From positions 29,020,913-29,084,912 of the forward strand of contig JAAONU010000019.1 in assembly GCA_012932295.1 (NCBI GenBank): 64,000 nt of DNA. The letters run 5' to 3'. The position numbers and the translations under genes were made by a program. The notes under the pieces were generated by a model, which was not told the DNA's origin, did no database searches, and was given only the letters and a program-made list of their open reading frames with translations. The DNA comes from Cyclina sinensis. Lineage: Eukaryota > Mollusca > Bivalvia > Venerida > Veneridae. Of this stretch, positions 11,040 to 23,158 are shown piece after piece (the stretch's first letter is position 1; each line of letters opens with the position of its first letter).

Positions 11040-12791
11040 AAGCTCCATTTGGGCGGAGCATTATATGCCCGAAGGGTGTTATTCTTAATTGTGATACATT
11101 TGTGATATAAGGGAGGAAACCTTAGGCTTGAAACGTAAATGATTTGCTTTCAATTTTGAATTTTTTTACCTTTGACCTACTGACCCCAAAATTAATTAAG
11201 GTCATTCACTCAATGTGTGCAACCATTATATGAATTTTGAAGTCTCTATAACAAATGGTTGGTCGGTTACAGAGTGTAAATGATTCTAAACATTTAGGTC
11301 TCTGTAACCCTGACCTTTGACATACTGATCTCAAAATGTATAGGGTTCATACACTCAATGTGTGCAACCATTATATGAATTTTGAAGTCTCTATAACAAA
11401 TGGTTGTCGGGTTACAGAGTGTAAATGATTCTAAACATTTAGGTCTCTGTAACCCTGACCTTTGACATACTGATCTCAAAATGTATAGGGGTCATCCACT
11501 CAATGTGTGCAATTGTGATATAAAGTTTGAAGTCTCTATAATAAATGATTGTCAAGTTACAAGATGGAAACAAATTTCATTACTATGATCACTGTGACCT
11601 TGACCTTTGACCTACTGACCCCAAAATCAAATGGGGTCATTCACTCAATGTGTGCAAACATTACACGAATTTTGAAGTCTCTAAGACAAATGGTTGTCTA
11701 GTTACAGAGTGTAAATGATTCTAAACATTTAGGTCACTTTGACCCTGACCTTTGATATACTGACCTCAAAATGTATATGGGTCATCACTCAATGTGTGCA
11801 ATCATGAAATAAAGTTTGAAGTCTCTAGATCAAATGACTGTCAAATTACATGGCGGAAATGGTTTTCAATGTTAAGGTCTATGTGACCTTGACCTTTGAC
11901 CTACTGACCCCAAAATTAATAGTGGTCATTCACTCAATGTGTGGAACCATTATATGAATTTTGAAGTCTCTAAAACAAATGGTTGTTGAGTTACAGAGTT
12001 TAAATGATTCTAAACATTTAGGTCACTGTGACCTTGACCTACAAACATACTGACCCCAAAATCAATAGGGGTCATTCACTCAATGTGTACAACCATTGTA
12101 TGAATTTTGAAGTCTCTACGAAAAATGGTTGTCGAGTTACAGAGTGTAAATGATTCTAAACATTTAGGTCTCTGTGAACCTTACTTTTGACCTACTGATC
12201 CCAAAATGTTTACGGTTCATCCACTCAATGTGTGCAATCATGATATAAAGTTTGAAGTCTCTATAACAAACGATTGTCAAGTTACATGGAGGAAATGATT
12301 TTCAATATTAAGATCACTGTGACATTGACCTTTGACCTACTGACACCAAAATAAATAGGGGTCATTCACTTAATGAGTGCAACCATTACATGAATTTTGA
12401 AGTCTTTATAACAAATGGTTGTTGAGTTACAGAGTGTAAATGATTCTACACATTTTGGTCACTGTGACCTTGACCTTTGACCCCAAATGTATAGGGGTCA
12501 TCCAATCAATGTGTGCAATCATGATATAAAGTTTGAAGTCTCTATAACAAATGATTGTCGAGTTACATGGCAGAAATGGTTTTCAATGTTAAGGTCTATG
12601 TGACCTTGACCTTTGATGTACTGACTCCAAAATCAATTGGGGTCATCCACTCAATGTGGGCAATAATCATGTGAAGGTAAAAGACTGTAGGTGAAAAAGT
12701 ACTCAAGTTATTCCCTAGAAACCAAATTGCTAACGGACGGACAGACGCCCTGGACCATAACATAATATTCCCCACTTCGGGCATATAAAAT
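11040..12791. mobile_element. Pearl-like element, TATGCCCGAAG ends, 145-bp core
   Basis: Left end TATATGCCCGAAGGGTG, right end CACTTCGGGCATATAAAA. The core has about eleven units with a 145-bp period (CAATGTGTGC at 11211, 11356, 11501 and onward), each with TTTTGAAGTCTCTATAACAAATG and GACCTTTGACCTACTGACC. Tail ACGGACGGACAGACGCCC at about 12733-12750. Confidence 0.8.
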
Positions 12792-12899
12792 TGCTTAGTT
12801 AATGCAATAAGAAAAAATATCAACCAATTCGTTGATAATCTATAAGAATACTTAGTGAATGCAATAAGAATAAAATATCAACCAATTTGTGTGTATATC

Positions 12900-13679
12900 A
12901 TTTCCTGTGACAAGAGCCATGTGAGGCATGGCCATCCCCTGCCAAAGACAAGTTGCCAATGGAAATGCGACACAGGGTAATTATTAAGGGTGTGACAGTG
13001 TATGATGGATGTAACAGATATCTTATATAAGTCTATGTAAAATCAAGTGACCCCTGGGCTCAGGCCAATTCTGCCCCCCAGAGACATGATTTATACATGT
13101 AACACTTTAGTAGAGGTCTACTAGAAGATGATATCAACCAAATATGTAAATTCTAATTAAGCCTTGTGGTTTCAGACAAAAAGATTTTTTAAGTTTTTCA
13201 TTTCAGTTGCCATGGCAATCAGATTTCTGCATGGAATTCCATTTTTATATACAACTCTGAAGTTAATTGTGGCCGACAGATGGGCAATGGACCAAACAGC
13301 ATATTAAAAGCTACACCTTACCTTTGGTCAATTGAGCTTAAGAGAAGTGATGTTAGAGTTACCATTTTTAAGCATAGAACTTTCCCCCGAGGTCCTCTAT
13401 CATTGTTTTCAATATGAAAAAAATTCTTTTAAAAGATTCTGGAGTTACACACCAGACAAGCAAAGTATATGCAAAGGGAGATGATATAAAATGGGGCAAG
13501 GTAGAGTTATGGCCTTAAAAAATGCACTTCCTTTCAATGCCCTTAATCATTGTGCCATGTTTAAACAAATTCCCTTCAATAGTGCTTGAGTTATGTTTTG
13601 GACAAAAGTGTAACAGACAGATGCTAGGATAGATGCAGACCATTAACATATCACTCCTGATTACTGGCAGGGGATTATA
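12900..13679. mobile_element. Pearl-like element without tandem core, CATCCCCTGCCA ends
   Basis: ACAAGAGCCATG then CATCCCCTGCCA at the left; a short CAGACAGATGCTAGG tail and TGGCAGGGGATTATAAAT at the right. The ends are inverted complements (CCCCTGCCA/TGGCAGGGG). The middle has only one diverged unit of the ACTAGAAGATGATATC type, so this is a minimal member of the group. Confidence 0.65.
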
Positions 13680-13730
13680 AATAATAAAATAAGGACAAAA
13701 TTTTATAGATACTGATATAACTTCTACTAT

Positions 13731-14101
13731 TCATTTATTCTGCACAAAATATGTAGTTATCTTCTTACTTTTCGACTTTTCATGGTCCTTCAGTATACTG
13801 CTGAAGATTTGATTCAGTTCATCCTCAAACCTGACACTTGGACAATGCGACATTGCCTGTTTTAAAGTGAATAAAGTTGCTTCTTTTCCACATTTATTAC
13901 TCCACTCTTTCAGCATATAAAATATCTGTGTAGCTGTATCCTTTGGGTGGTTCTGTTCAATATGGTACATTTCTGCTCTGGTTATTCCAAGTTCAATCCC
14001 TAAAAGTTTCCAGTTGCGACCAATTTTATGAGATATTCGACCAAGATCCTTCTCTGACAAAACAATCTTGTCATCATTTTCAAACTGTTTAGTCAGTGAC
14101 A
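13731..14101 (-). CDS. Last exon: C-terminal Death domain
   Basis: Acceptor TTATTTCAG at 14102-14110 (minus strand) opens in phase 1. The first two bases complete a valine codon with the G of the exon at 14884-14917, and the frame runs 122 more codons to TGA at 13731-13733. Residues about 18-88 form a Death domain: IGRNWKLLGIELGI (helices 1-2 with the conserved Trp), MYHIEQNHP (helix 3), TQIFYMLKEW (helix 4 with the second conserved Trp) and TLFTLKQAM (helices 5-6). A Lys/Ser-rich tail follows (KDHEKSKSKK). Death domains mediate homotypic assembly of adaptor complexes in apoptosis and innate immune signalling. Which partner is bound cannot be read here. The absence of a kinase, caspase or TIR domain suggests an adaptor. 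It is the 3' end of the multi-exon gene reaching to 63022. Confidence 0.85.
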
Positions 14102-14883
14102 CTGAAATAACAGTGTTTGAAAGTTAAATTCTAGAGTTTGAGCAAAATTCTGATCAGTTATCATCAAGTTTGTATAGTATATCTTTCTGTCAAATAACAA
14201 TATTGATACATCAAGGCTGTTGAGGAGATGTGTTCTCAAATTCTCTTTATTAAATGTTATAATAAGAGCGCAGACTTCTGCAAAATTTGCCAATCTTATG
14301 GTTATGGCATCAGATTGTGACTGAAAGCAAGTGTGTATCAATTATTGTTGAAATCAATTTAATCCCTTGTAAAAAAAATCAACAGAAAAGTTTATGTTTC
14401 AAATTCTGATAAAATGAAACCTTCTACTAAGAGATAGACAAGGCTTATCTGGCATAATCTGTACCATTCAAAGGCTATAACTCTGGAGGAGGGATTTTAC
14501 TGGTTATCAAAGATTTGCATTGACAAACATTACCAGCAAGTATGGTGAGGACTGGATGAACAGTCTTTGTTTTTTCCCTTGTGAAAAATATGTCATGCTC
14601 ATCTACTCCACATATGCACCAAGTTTTACTTAAATCAGGTAAAAACTGAAGGAGTTATCAACAAGAAGAAATGTTTACAGGTGGACAGCATATGTCTATC
14701 ATAGTACTACTTTTAGAGCCTTTAAAAATTTGTATATCACAAGACTGTTTAGGCCAGCAGAACAACCAAAATTAATTTAATACCTTTACCAGGTTTTGTG
14801 ACCTGTTAACAAAGTATACACTTTTTTGTGTTTATATTGTGTATGGGCTGCTGGCCTGAATTTAAAAGAAAACCCAACAATAC
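14102..14883. other. Intron, no recognisable content
   Basis: Intron between the 34-nt exon and the Death-domain exon. AT-rich, no tandem array; an open minus-strand frame at 14093-14341 crosses the acceptor and has no exon boundaries of its own. Confidence 0.5.
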
Positions 14884-14917
14884 CTGAAGGAGTACATATC
14901 CCTGTTGTTGTTTGCAT
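14884..14917 (-). CDS. 34-nt linker exon, Death-domain gene
   Basis: Minus strand: acceptor TTTATTTGCAG at 14918, then MQTTTGICTPS plus one base, then donor GTATTG at 14883-14878. Phase 0 to phase 1. This is exactly what is needed to join the phase-0 exons upstream to the phase-1 start of the Death-domain exon; the joined codon is GTG (Val). Short Thr/Ser-rich linker with no domain. Confidence 0.65.
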
Positions 14918-15164
14918 CTGCAAATAAACAAACAATTAGCACTGAAAATAAAGAATAACAAACAAGAGAACAAATCTACATTAGCTTCACTGTAGTTGGC
15001 ACCAAGAGTGACCATATTGCGAAAACAAAGGTTTTTACTTATATTATTGCCTGTTTACCACAACACATTTCAATAACCTATTAAATCACTTGTAAAATTC
15101 ATTTCTAATTTGTCTCTTTAAAGTACCTATGAGGAAACTGGAATACAAGAGAATGTCTTGTTTT

Positions 15165-16240
15165 GGGTTACTTCCCCAAAATTATTTGGGTCTGCTGTTG
15201 AGCAAACATCAGAAGCTTTTTAAGATTCTCCCTATACAAGTAAATGTGAGTGACCCCCAGGGTAGAGCCAATTTTCACTCAAGGAGCATAATATGAACAC
15301 ACTTGGTTGATGACCTCTAGCTAATGCTCCATTAAAAATATATAAGTTCTAGGCTTTGTGGTTTAAGACAAGAAGTTTTTTAAACCCTATGTAAAATCAT
15401 CTGACCCCCAGGGCAGGACCAAATTTGACCCCAGGGGTCCACTAGACAATGCCACATACCAAATCTTAAGGCTCAGGGCCTTGTGGTTTCAGACAAGAAA
15501 ATTTTCAAAGTTTTCCCTATATAAGCCTATGTAAAATCAACTGACCCCCAGGGCAGGACCAAATTTGATCCCAGGGGTCCACAAGACAATGCCACATACC
15601 AAATCTTAAGGTTCAGGGCCCTGTGGTTTCAGAGAAGAAATTTTCAAAGTTTTCTCTATATAAGCCTATGTAAAATTAACTGACCCACTGGGCAGGACCA
15701 AATTTGACCACAGGGGTCCACTAGACAATGCCACATACCAAATCTTAAGGCTCAGGGCCCTGTAGTTTCAGAGAAGAAATTTTCAAAGTTTTCTCTATAT
15801 AAGCCTATTTAAAATCAACTGACCATCCCTGGGCAGGGCCAAATTTCACCCCAGGGGCATAATTTGAAAAAACTTGGTAGATGTCCACTAAACAATGTTA
15901 CATACCAAATCTTAAGGCTCATGGTCTTGTGTTTTCAGACAAGAAGATTTTCAAAGTTTTCTCTATATAAGCCTATATTAAATACTTGACACCTTGGGCA
16001 GGGCCAAATTTGACTCTAGTGGTATAATTTACACAAACTTGGTAGAGGTTTACTAGACAATGTTACATACCAAATCTTAAGGCTCAGGACCTTGTGGTTT
16101 CATACAAGAAGATTTTCAAAGTTTTCCCTATATAAGCCTATGTAAAATCAATTGACCCCTGGGGCAGGGCCAAATTTGACTCTAGTGGTATAATTTGAAC
16201 AAACTTTGTAGAGGTCCACTAGACAATGCTACATACGAAA
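15165..16240. repeat. Pearl-like core array, truncated at the right by a recombinase element
   Basis: Six or seven units of about 140-165 bp with CTATATAAGCCTATGTAAAAT, TTGACCCCAGGGG and ACATACCAAATCTTAAGG. The array stops inside a unit at about 16240, where tyrosine-recombinase sequence begins. No microsatellite tail or right end is found here, so the rest was lost or displaced. Confidence 0.65.
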
Positions 16241-16902
16241 TCTTTCGACTCGAATGTCATTTCCTTATAACTACATTACTTAAAGGGGCACAGCGTTTGT
16301 CTCCATCATATGATTTACGCTTGCCAATCACGGTGGGCATCTTAGATAAGCTGCTTGTGGCTCTAAAGCATACTTGCCAATCCCACTATCACGAAAAACT
16401 ATTTGCAGCCATGTCTCTATTTGCTTTTCATGCATTTGCTAGATGCAGTGAAATCACAAGTTGTAAGCCATCTACTAAGCCGTTCATTTTGCAGCTAAAA
16501 GATATTCAATTTGATTCATTTCCAATGCCGTCATCAGTCTCTGTTACTTACCACTTCAAACACAATAATGGTAAACCACACACAATAACATTTTCACATG
16601 GCCATACAAACACTTCTGTAGTTTATGCACTGAAGGACTATATTGCGGTCCGCGGTCAATACCCTGGTCCTATTTTTACCTTGACTTCAGGTTTACCGGT
16701 TCCTAGGAGAATTTTTGATAAGCAACTAAGCTCTACCCTTGAATTTTGCGGACTTGACAGTAAGCGTTACAAGTCGCACAGTTTTAGAATAGGAAAAGCT
16801 ACCGACTGTGCCCAGAGGGGTTATTCAGATGCTAAAATTAGGCAATTAGGAAGATGGCATAGCAATGCTTTTCAAAAATACATCAGAATCTCAGATGTTT
16901 AA
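16195..16902 (+). pseudogene. Tyrosine recombinase (DIRS/Crypton-like), 5'-truncated
   Basis: Plus-strand frame of 235 codons. The first 18 or so are read from array repeat; recombinase sequence starts near base 16250. The remainder covers the end of the core-binding region (LLKGAQRLSPS) and a nearly complete catalytic domain: catalytic Arg83 in FARCSEI, Lys122 in the beta-hairpin YHFKHNNGK, the H-x-x-R motif SHSFRIG (His195, Arg198), GRWHSNAF (Trp221/His222) and the nucleophile Tyr229 in QKYIR. All catalytic positions are present, but the N-terminal DNA-binding half is missing, so it is most likely inactive. The family catalyses strand exchange via a 3'-phosphotyrosine. It resembles the recombinases of DIRS-like retroelements and related animal elements; no reverse transcriptase is seen nearby, so the exact group is open. 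Confidence 0.8.
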
Positions 16903-18085
16903 GCTCATAAGCAAATATATATTCAGAGTAGAAGGTGATGATAATGCCTTTTAAAGGTTTGAGTCATCATTTCAACAGACCACTTGCTTGGGCTAGCGGC
17001 TGACAATAATTGTCAATATTTCCTATCTTTAAGATACGCAGATGCTAAAATATGAAGGCACCCAGACTTGCCAGTTACCATATATTTTAGTAAATATTGT
17101 TTATACCCCTGGATGTTTAAATTTTTGTTTATTTCTTTTATAATGACTATAAATATACATTTACTTTTTCAAAGTTGCATTACCTGCTTGGGCTGGTTAT
17201 AGAACAATTACCTACTTTGATACTATATCATCTTATGTATGTTTTTCACTTGCTGGGACCTACAGTGGTCTTAGATATTCTCGCTGCTTGCTCGGACTAG
17301 CAGCAATTGGTAATTGAATTTCTTCCGGATGTTAAATATTTTAATATGCTCTGCATAACCAATTATAAATATGTTAAAATGTATGCAACAGACAAAATGA
17401 TCTTGTTACCTTGCCAATAATTCCTACTTGGTTGGGCTAGTAGCTGGGCAATACCCGCGATTTTAATGATCTTCATTCACTTTACAATGATATTAGTCGA
17501 GTGGCTACATTACATGGGCTAGTGCCATATTCTGGCGGCGATCATTTAATTGTTTTACTTTTTCATTAAATCCCATTTGACCAGAGCGTAATAGCTCATA
17601 TGCTGTTCCACCAACAGCTGCATCATTCAAACATTGTAAATAAGCCGTTTTTCAGGGCATGCGCATATAGAGCTTAATAATTATGCTGCATTTCACGTCC
17701 ATGATAATTGTCTGTATATGTCATTCAAAACATGTGATGTAAATAATCTTAACGGAATTATGTTTATACTAGTCAAATAATTTTGTTTAAGACATAATAT
17801 TTTATTTTTTTTACTTGACGCCTCTTTGTTAAAATGTGGGGGAAGATAGCAAGCTATCTTTTTGGCCATTTTCTAAAGAGACCTCCACATTTTGTTTAAC
17901 TGCATAAGTTTTATTGATCTCATTTTTATGTTACAAGTAAAAATCTTATAAAACATATATATATACATGATGTACATATTTATACATGTTTTAGTAAATG
18001 TTTTATAAGAAAATAAAACGGTCAGTCAATGACCGTTTAACCACATCATATGTATTTGTTTGTTCCTTCCACACAGTGGCATAAA
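16241..18085 (+). mobile_element. 5'-truncated tyrosine-recombinase element
   Basis: Runs from the junction with the array at about 16240 to the end block GTTCCTTCCAC (18062-18072) followed by ACAGTGGCATAAA. Its last 220 bp (17865-18085) are almost identical to 18568-18788, the end of the small element present in each tandem unit, so the two share a terminus. Near the end are a perfect 8-bp-arm hairpin (AAGATAGCAAGCTATCTT, about 17843-17860), a 12-bp inverted pair CTTATAAAACAT/ATGTTTTATAAG, and a 9-bp-arm hairpin AAACGGTCA/TGACCGTTT at 18016-18038. The stretch 16903-17864 has no open frame; it carries five scattered TTGGGCTAG-like motifs. Confidence 0.6.
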
Positions 18086-18136
18086 GGGAAGCTTTACTCC
18101 GGTATAGCGTTTTTATATGTAGACAGTGGAAGGAAC
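18062..18136. repeat. 11-bp perfect inverted repeat between two elements
   Basis: GTTCCTTCCAC at 18062-18072 and GTGGAAGGAAC at 18126-18136 are exact complements around a 53-bp spacer. The left copy ends the recombinase element; the right copy begins the small element of the first tandem unit. Confidence 0.8.
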
Positions 18137-18788
18137 GGTTTAGGTAATTACTTACGGAAATACCCGATGTATTACGATCATTAATTATTCAAGCGTCTTT
18201 GGGCTGGAACCGGATCAAACCAGTTTGCGCTGTGTAGCACATACACAAAGGAAAATTTTTAATTTCCCGCCTCCATCCCCAAACTCCTCACTAAGACAGT
18301 ACATTGACATAAGTCACAGATGTTATATTCATGTTCAACATTAAAATAGACATGACATAAGTCACAAATGTTATATTCATTTTCAACATTATCACATGAG
18401 GTAATTTTTATGTCTTATGTACAATGCATTTATGTTCCTTCAAATCGTTATATTCTGTGCCATCTCAGGAAGTATCTATGTACAGTTTATTTTTTGCAAT
18501 AATTTTGTTGATCTCACATTTTTTAAAGAAACCTCCACATTTCGTTTAACTGCATAAGTTTTACCAAGCCATTTTCTAAAGAAACCTCCACATTTTGTTT
18601 AACTGCACAAGTTTTATTGATCTCATTTTTATGTTACAAGTAAAAATCTTATAAAACATATATATATACATGATGTACATATTTATACATGTTTTAGTAA
18701 ATGTTTTATAAGAAAATAAAACGGTCAGTCAATGACCATTTAACCACATCATATGTATTTGTTTGTTCCTTCCACACAGTGGCATAAA
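18128..18788. mobile_element. Small element sharing ends with the recombinase element, unit 1
   Basis: Begins GTGGAAGGAACGG and ends GTTCCTTCCACACAGTGGC plus ATAAA, so its termini are inverted. The last 220 bp match the end of the recombinase element at 17865-18085. An internal direct repeat of about 42 bp (AAACCTCCACATTT block at about 18514 and 18572) is present. No open frame; probably a non-autonomous derivative. Confidence 0.6.
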
Positions 18789-19028
18789 CAATATTAAAAC
18801 CTAAGTTTTGATTTCTTTTCTGCATGGTCCCTTATTACTAAATAAAGATAGCCAATTTCATGGTTTTCATATCCAGATCATAAAAAACTTTGAAAGATAC
18901 CTTTGAAATCTAATTCAAGTTCTATTCTATAATGATGCCCCTGACATCTTATTCAACTGCAATTATCTATTATAGCTATAGAGATATAAAGTCCAAAGCA
19001 ATATGCAATACATGTTTTATTACTATAC

Positions 19029-19103
19029 CTTTTCACCAGAAGCAACTTTCTTTGGCACTGTATCCCCAGATTCATTAGAACGTCTTTTGCGAGTCTCCTT
19101 CAC
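19029..19103 (-). CDS. Amplified 25-residue exon, copy A (last in transcript order)
   Basis: Minus strand: acceptor TTTTTTTTTCTTCAG ending at 19104, 75 nt in phase 0/0, donor GTATAG at 19028-19023. The other two frames contain stops. The peptide starts VKETRKRRSNESGD and ends VPKKVASGEK: charged, low complexity, with two basic clusters (TRKRR and PKK about ten residues apart) resembling a bipartite nuclear-localisation signal. Being a multiple of three in phase 0/0, each copy can be spliced in or out without shifting the frame. It lies in an array of four such exons between a diverged relative (24864-24938) and the 34-nt exon. Confidence 0.7.
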
Positions 19104-19794
19104 CTGAAGAAAAAAAAAACAAGAAAATTTATATACCCTGCCAGAAGAAGCTGTAGTAAGGATGGTGACAGATGAAGAGATAAAGCTTTATAGATTGACA
19201 TATTTATGGAATATGTACATTCACAAATGTGAATGAAAACATACAAAATATGTTTGTTTTGGGTGCATGTACATAGGAAAAACATATGACTAAAGATATC
19301 TGAAGGAATTAAGGAAAATATACTTTACTGATAATACTGACTAAATGGGAGTCCTTGTGATTCTTCAAGTGTTTCCCATTGTTAAAGACAAGTACATAAA
19401 GTTTCAATCAACCGTTAACCAAGCGTTACTGAGTAATGGCTGTAGATGGACCTACTGCTTACATTTGTTAAACTTATAGAAGGGTTATAAGAGTGTTAAA
19501 AGTACCTGCAACTGACATGCATCATTGCCCTATAATCAATTACAATCCCACTATTTTACAACTAAATCCATCGAACCACTATGGATATATACAGCTTCAG
19601 ATATACTGTCTGCATTTGTAAAAGAAAAGACTATAACTCAACTACAAATTTGTAAAATAAGACAGCAACTGACATGCATCATTTCCATTTTTTTTATTTA
19701 TAATCCCACTAAGTAACAACTAAATCCATGTAAAAACTTAGTTATGGCTCCAGAAACTTTGGGTCACAAAATTTTGCAAATGACATGGAACGAT

Positions 19795-20470
19795 GGAAGG
19801 AACGGCTTAGGTAATTACTTACGGAAATACCCGATGTATTACGATCATTAATTATTCAAGCGTCTTTGGGCTGGAACCGGATCAAACCAGTTTGATCAGA
19901 ATAACTTTGCGCTGTGTAGCACATACACAAAGGAAAATTTTTAATTTCCCGCCTCCATCCCCAAACTCCTCACTAAGACAGTACATTGACATAAGTCACA
20001 GATGTTATATTCATGTTCAACATTAAAATAGACATGACATAAGTCACAAATGTTATATTCATTTTCAACATTATCACATGAGGTAATTTTTATGTCTTAT
20101 GTACAATGCATTTATGTTCCTTCAAATCGTTATATTCTGTGCCATCTCAGGAAGTATCTATGTACAGTTTATTTTTTGCAATAATTTTGTTGATCTCACA
20201 TTTTTTAAAGAAACCTCCACATTTCGTTTAACTTCATAAGTTTTACCAAGCCATTTTCTAAAGAAACCTCCACATTTTGTTTAACTGCACAAGTTTTATT
20301 GATCTCATTTTTATGTTACAAGTAAAAATCTTATAAAACATATATATATACATGATGTACATATTTATACATGTTTTAGTAAATGTTTTATAAGAAAATA
20401 AAACGGTCAGTCAATGACCATTTAACCACATCATATGTATTTGTTTGTTCCTTCCACACAGTGGCATAAA
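19795..20470. mobile_element. Small element, unit 2
   Basis: Same element as at 18128-18788, with the additional GATCAGAATAAC stretch. Its left flank reads ACGATGGAAGGAACGG, unlike unit 1. Confidence 0.6.
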
Positions 20471-20710
20471 CAATACTAAAACCTAAGTTTTGATTTCTTT
20501 TCTGCATGGTCCCTTATTACTAAATAAAGATAGCCAATTTCATGGTTTTCATATCCAGATCATAAAAAACTTTGAAAGATACCTTTGAAATCTAATTCAA
20601 GTTCTATTTTATAATGATGCCCCTGACATCTTATTCAACTGCAATTATCTATTATAGCTATAGAGATATAAAGTCCAAAGCAATATGCAATACATGTTTT
20701 ATTACTATAC

Positions 20711-20785
20711 CTTTTCACCAGAAGCAACTTTCTTTGGCACTGTATCCCCAGATTCATTAGAATGTCTTTTGCGAGTCTCCTTCAC
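20711..20785 (-). CDS. Amplified 25-residue exon, copy B
   Basis: Same exon, splice sites and phase as copy A, one unit upstream in transcript order. It differs by one codon: CAT replaces CGT, giving TRKRHSNE, so this copy loses one Arg of the basic cluster. Frame is open throughout. Confidence 0.7.
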
Positions 20786-21476
20786 CTGAAGAAAAAAAAA
20801 ACAAGAAAATTTATATCCCCTGCCAGAAGAAGCTGTAATAAGGATGGTGACAGATGAAGAGATAAAGCTTTATAGACTGACATATTTATAGAATATGTAC
20901 ATTCACAAATGTGAATGAAAACATACAAAATATGTTTGTTTTGGGTGCATGTACATAGGAAAAACATATGACTAAAGATATCTGAAGGAATTAAGGAAAA
21001 TATACTTTACTGATAATACTGACTAAATGGGAGTCCTTGTGATTCTTCAAGTGTTTCCCATTGTTAAAGACAAGTACATAAAGTTTCAATCAACCGTTAA
21101 CCAAGCGTTACTGAGTAATGGCTGTAGATGGACCTACTGCTTACATTTGTTAAACTTATAGAAGGGTTATAAGAGTGTTAAAAGTACCTGCAACTGACAT
21201 GCATCATTGCCCTATAATCAATTACAATCCCACTATTTTACAACTAAATCCATCGAACCACTATGGATATATACAGCTTCAGATATACTGTCTGCATTTG
21301 TAAAAGAAAAGACTATAACTCAACTACAAATTTGTAAAATAAGACAGCAACTGACATGCATCATTTCCATTTTTTTTATTTATAATCCCACTAAGTAACA
21401 ACTAAATCCATGTAAAAACTTAGTTATGGCTCCAGAAACTTTGGGTCACAAAATTTTGCAAATGACATGGAACGAT

Positions 21477-22152
21477 GGAAGGAACGGCTTAGGTAATTAC
21501 TTACGGAAATACCCGATGTATTACGATCATTAATTATTCAAGCGTCTTTGGGCTGGAACCGGATCAAACCAGTTTGATCAGAATAACTTTGCGCTGTGTA
21601 GCACATACACAAAGGAAAATTTTTAATTTCCCGCCTCCATCCCCAAACTCCTCACTAAGACAGTACATTGACATAAGTCACAGATGTTATATTCATGTTC
21701 AACATTAAAATAGACATGACATAAGTCACAAATGTTATATTCATTTTCAACATTATCACATGAGGTAATTTTTATGTCTTATGTACAATGCATTTATGTT
21801 CCTTCAAATCGTTATATTCTGTGCCATCTCAGGAAGTATCTATGTACAGTTTATTTTTTGCAATAATTTTGTTGATCTCACATTTTTTAAAGAAACCTCC
21901 ACATTTCGTTTAACTTCATAAGTTTTACCAAGCCATTTTCTAAAGAAACCTCCACATTTTGTTTAACTGCACAAGTTTTATTGATCTCATTTTTATGTTA
22001 CAAGTAAAAATCTTATAAAACATATATATATACATGATGTACATATTTATACATGTTTTAGTAAATGTTTTATAAGAAAATAAAACGGTCAGTCAATGAC
22101 CATTTAACCACATCATATGTATTTGTTTGTTCCTTCCACACAGTGGCATAAA
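21477..22152. mobile_element. Small element, unit 3
   Basis: Nearly identical to unit 2 over its full length, with the same flanks. Confidence 0.6.
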
Positions 22153-22392
22153 CAATACTAAAACCTAAGTTTTGATTTCTTTTCTGCATGGTCCCTTATT
22201 ACTAAATAAAGAAGGCCAATTTCATGGTTTTCATATCCAGATCATAAAAAACTTTGAAAGATACCTTTGAAATCTAATTCAAGTTCTATTTTATAATGAT
22301 GCCCCTGACATCTTATTCAACTGCAATTATCTATTATAGCTATAGAGATATAAAGTCCAAAGCAATATGCAATACATGTTTTATTACTATAC

Positions 22393-22467
22393 CTTTTCAC
22401 CAGAAGCAACTTTCTTTGGCACTGTATCCCCAGATTCATTAGAACGTCTTTTGCGAGTCTCCTTCAC
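22393..22467 (-). CDS. Amplified 25-residue exon, copy C
   Basis: Identical in protein to copy A (TRKRRSNE), phase 0/0, acceptor CTTCAG and donor GTATAG intact. The surrounding intron carries the variants of copy B rather than those of A, so exon and flank histories differ slightly, as expected under unequal exchange or gene conversion. Confidence 0.7.
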
Positions 22468-23158
22468 CTGAAGAAAAAAAAAACAAGAAAATTTATATCC
22501 CCTGCCAGAAGAAGCTGTAATAAGGATGGTGACAGATGAAGAGATAAAGCTTTATAGACTGACATATTTATAGAATATGTACATTCACAAATGTGAATGA
22601 AAACATACAAAATATGTTTGTTTTGGGTGCATGTACATAGGAAAAACATATGACTAAAGATATCTGAAGGAATTAAGGAAAATATACTTTACTGATAATA
22701 CTGACTAAATGGGAGTCCTTGTGATTCTTCAAGTGTTTCCCATTGTTAAAGACAAGTACATAAAGTTTCAATCAACCGTTAACCAAGCGTTACTGAGTAA
22801 TGGCTGTAGATGGACCTACTGCTTACATTTGTTAAACTTATAGAAGGGTTATAAGAGTGTTAAAAGTACCTGCAACTGACATGCATCATTGCCCTATAAT
22901 CAATTACAATCCCACTATTTTACAACTAAATCCATCGAACCACTATGGATATATACAGCTTCAGATATACTGTCTGCATTTGTAAAAGAAAAGACTATAA
23001 CTCAACTACAAATTTGTAAAATAAGACAGCAACTGACATGCATCATTTCCATTTTTTTTATTTATAATCCCACTAAGTAACAACTAAATCCATGTAAAAA
23101 CTTAGTTATGGCTCCAGAAACTTTGGGTCACAAAATTTTGCAAATGACATGGAACGAT

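Noticed and set aside
14093..14341. 82-codon minus-strand open frame next to the Death-domain exon
   Set aside because: It spans the acceptor in a different frame and has no exon boundaries; better explained as intron.
17160..17200. Micro-exon of nine bases between AG and GT on the minus strand
   Set aside because: Part of a recurring TTGGGCTGG motif in the recombinase element and unnecessary, since phases already match without it.
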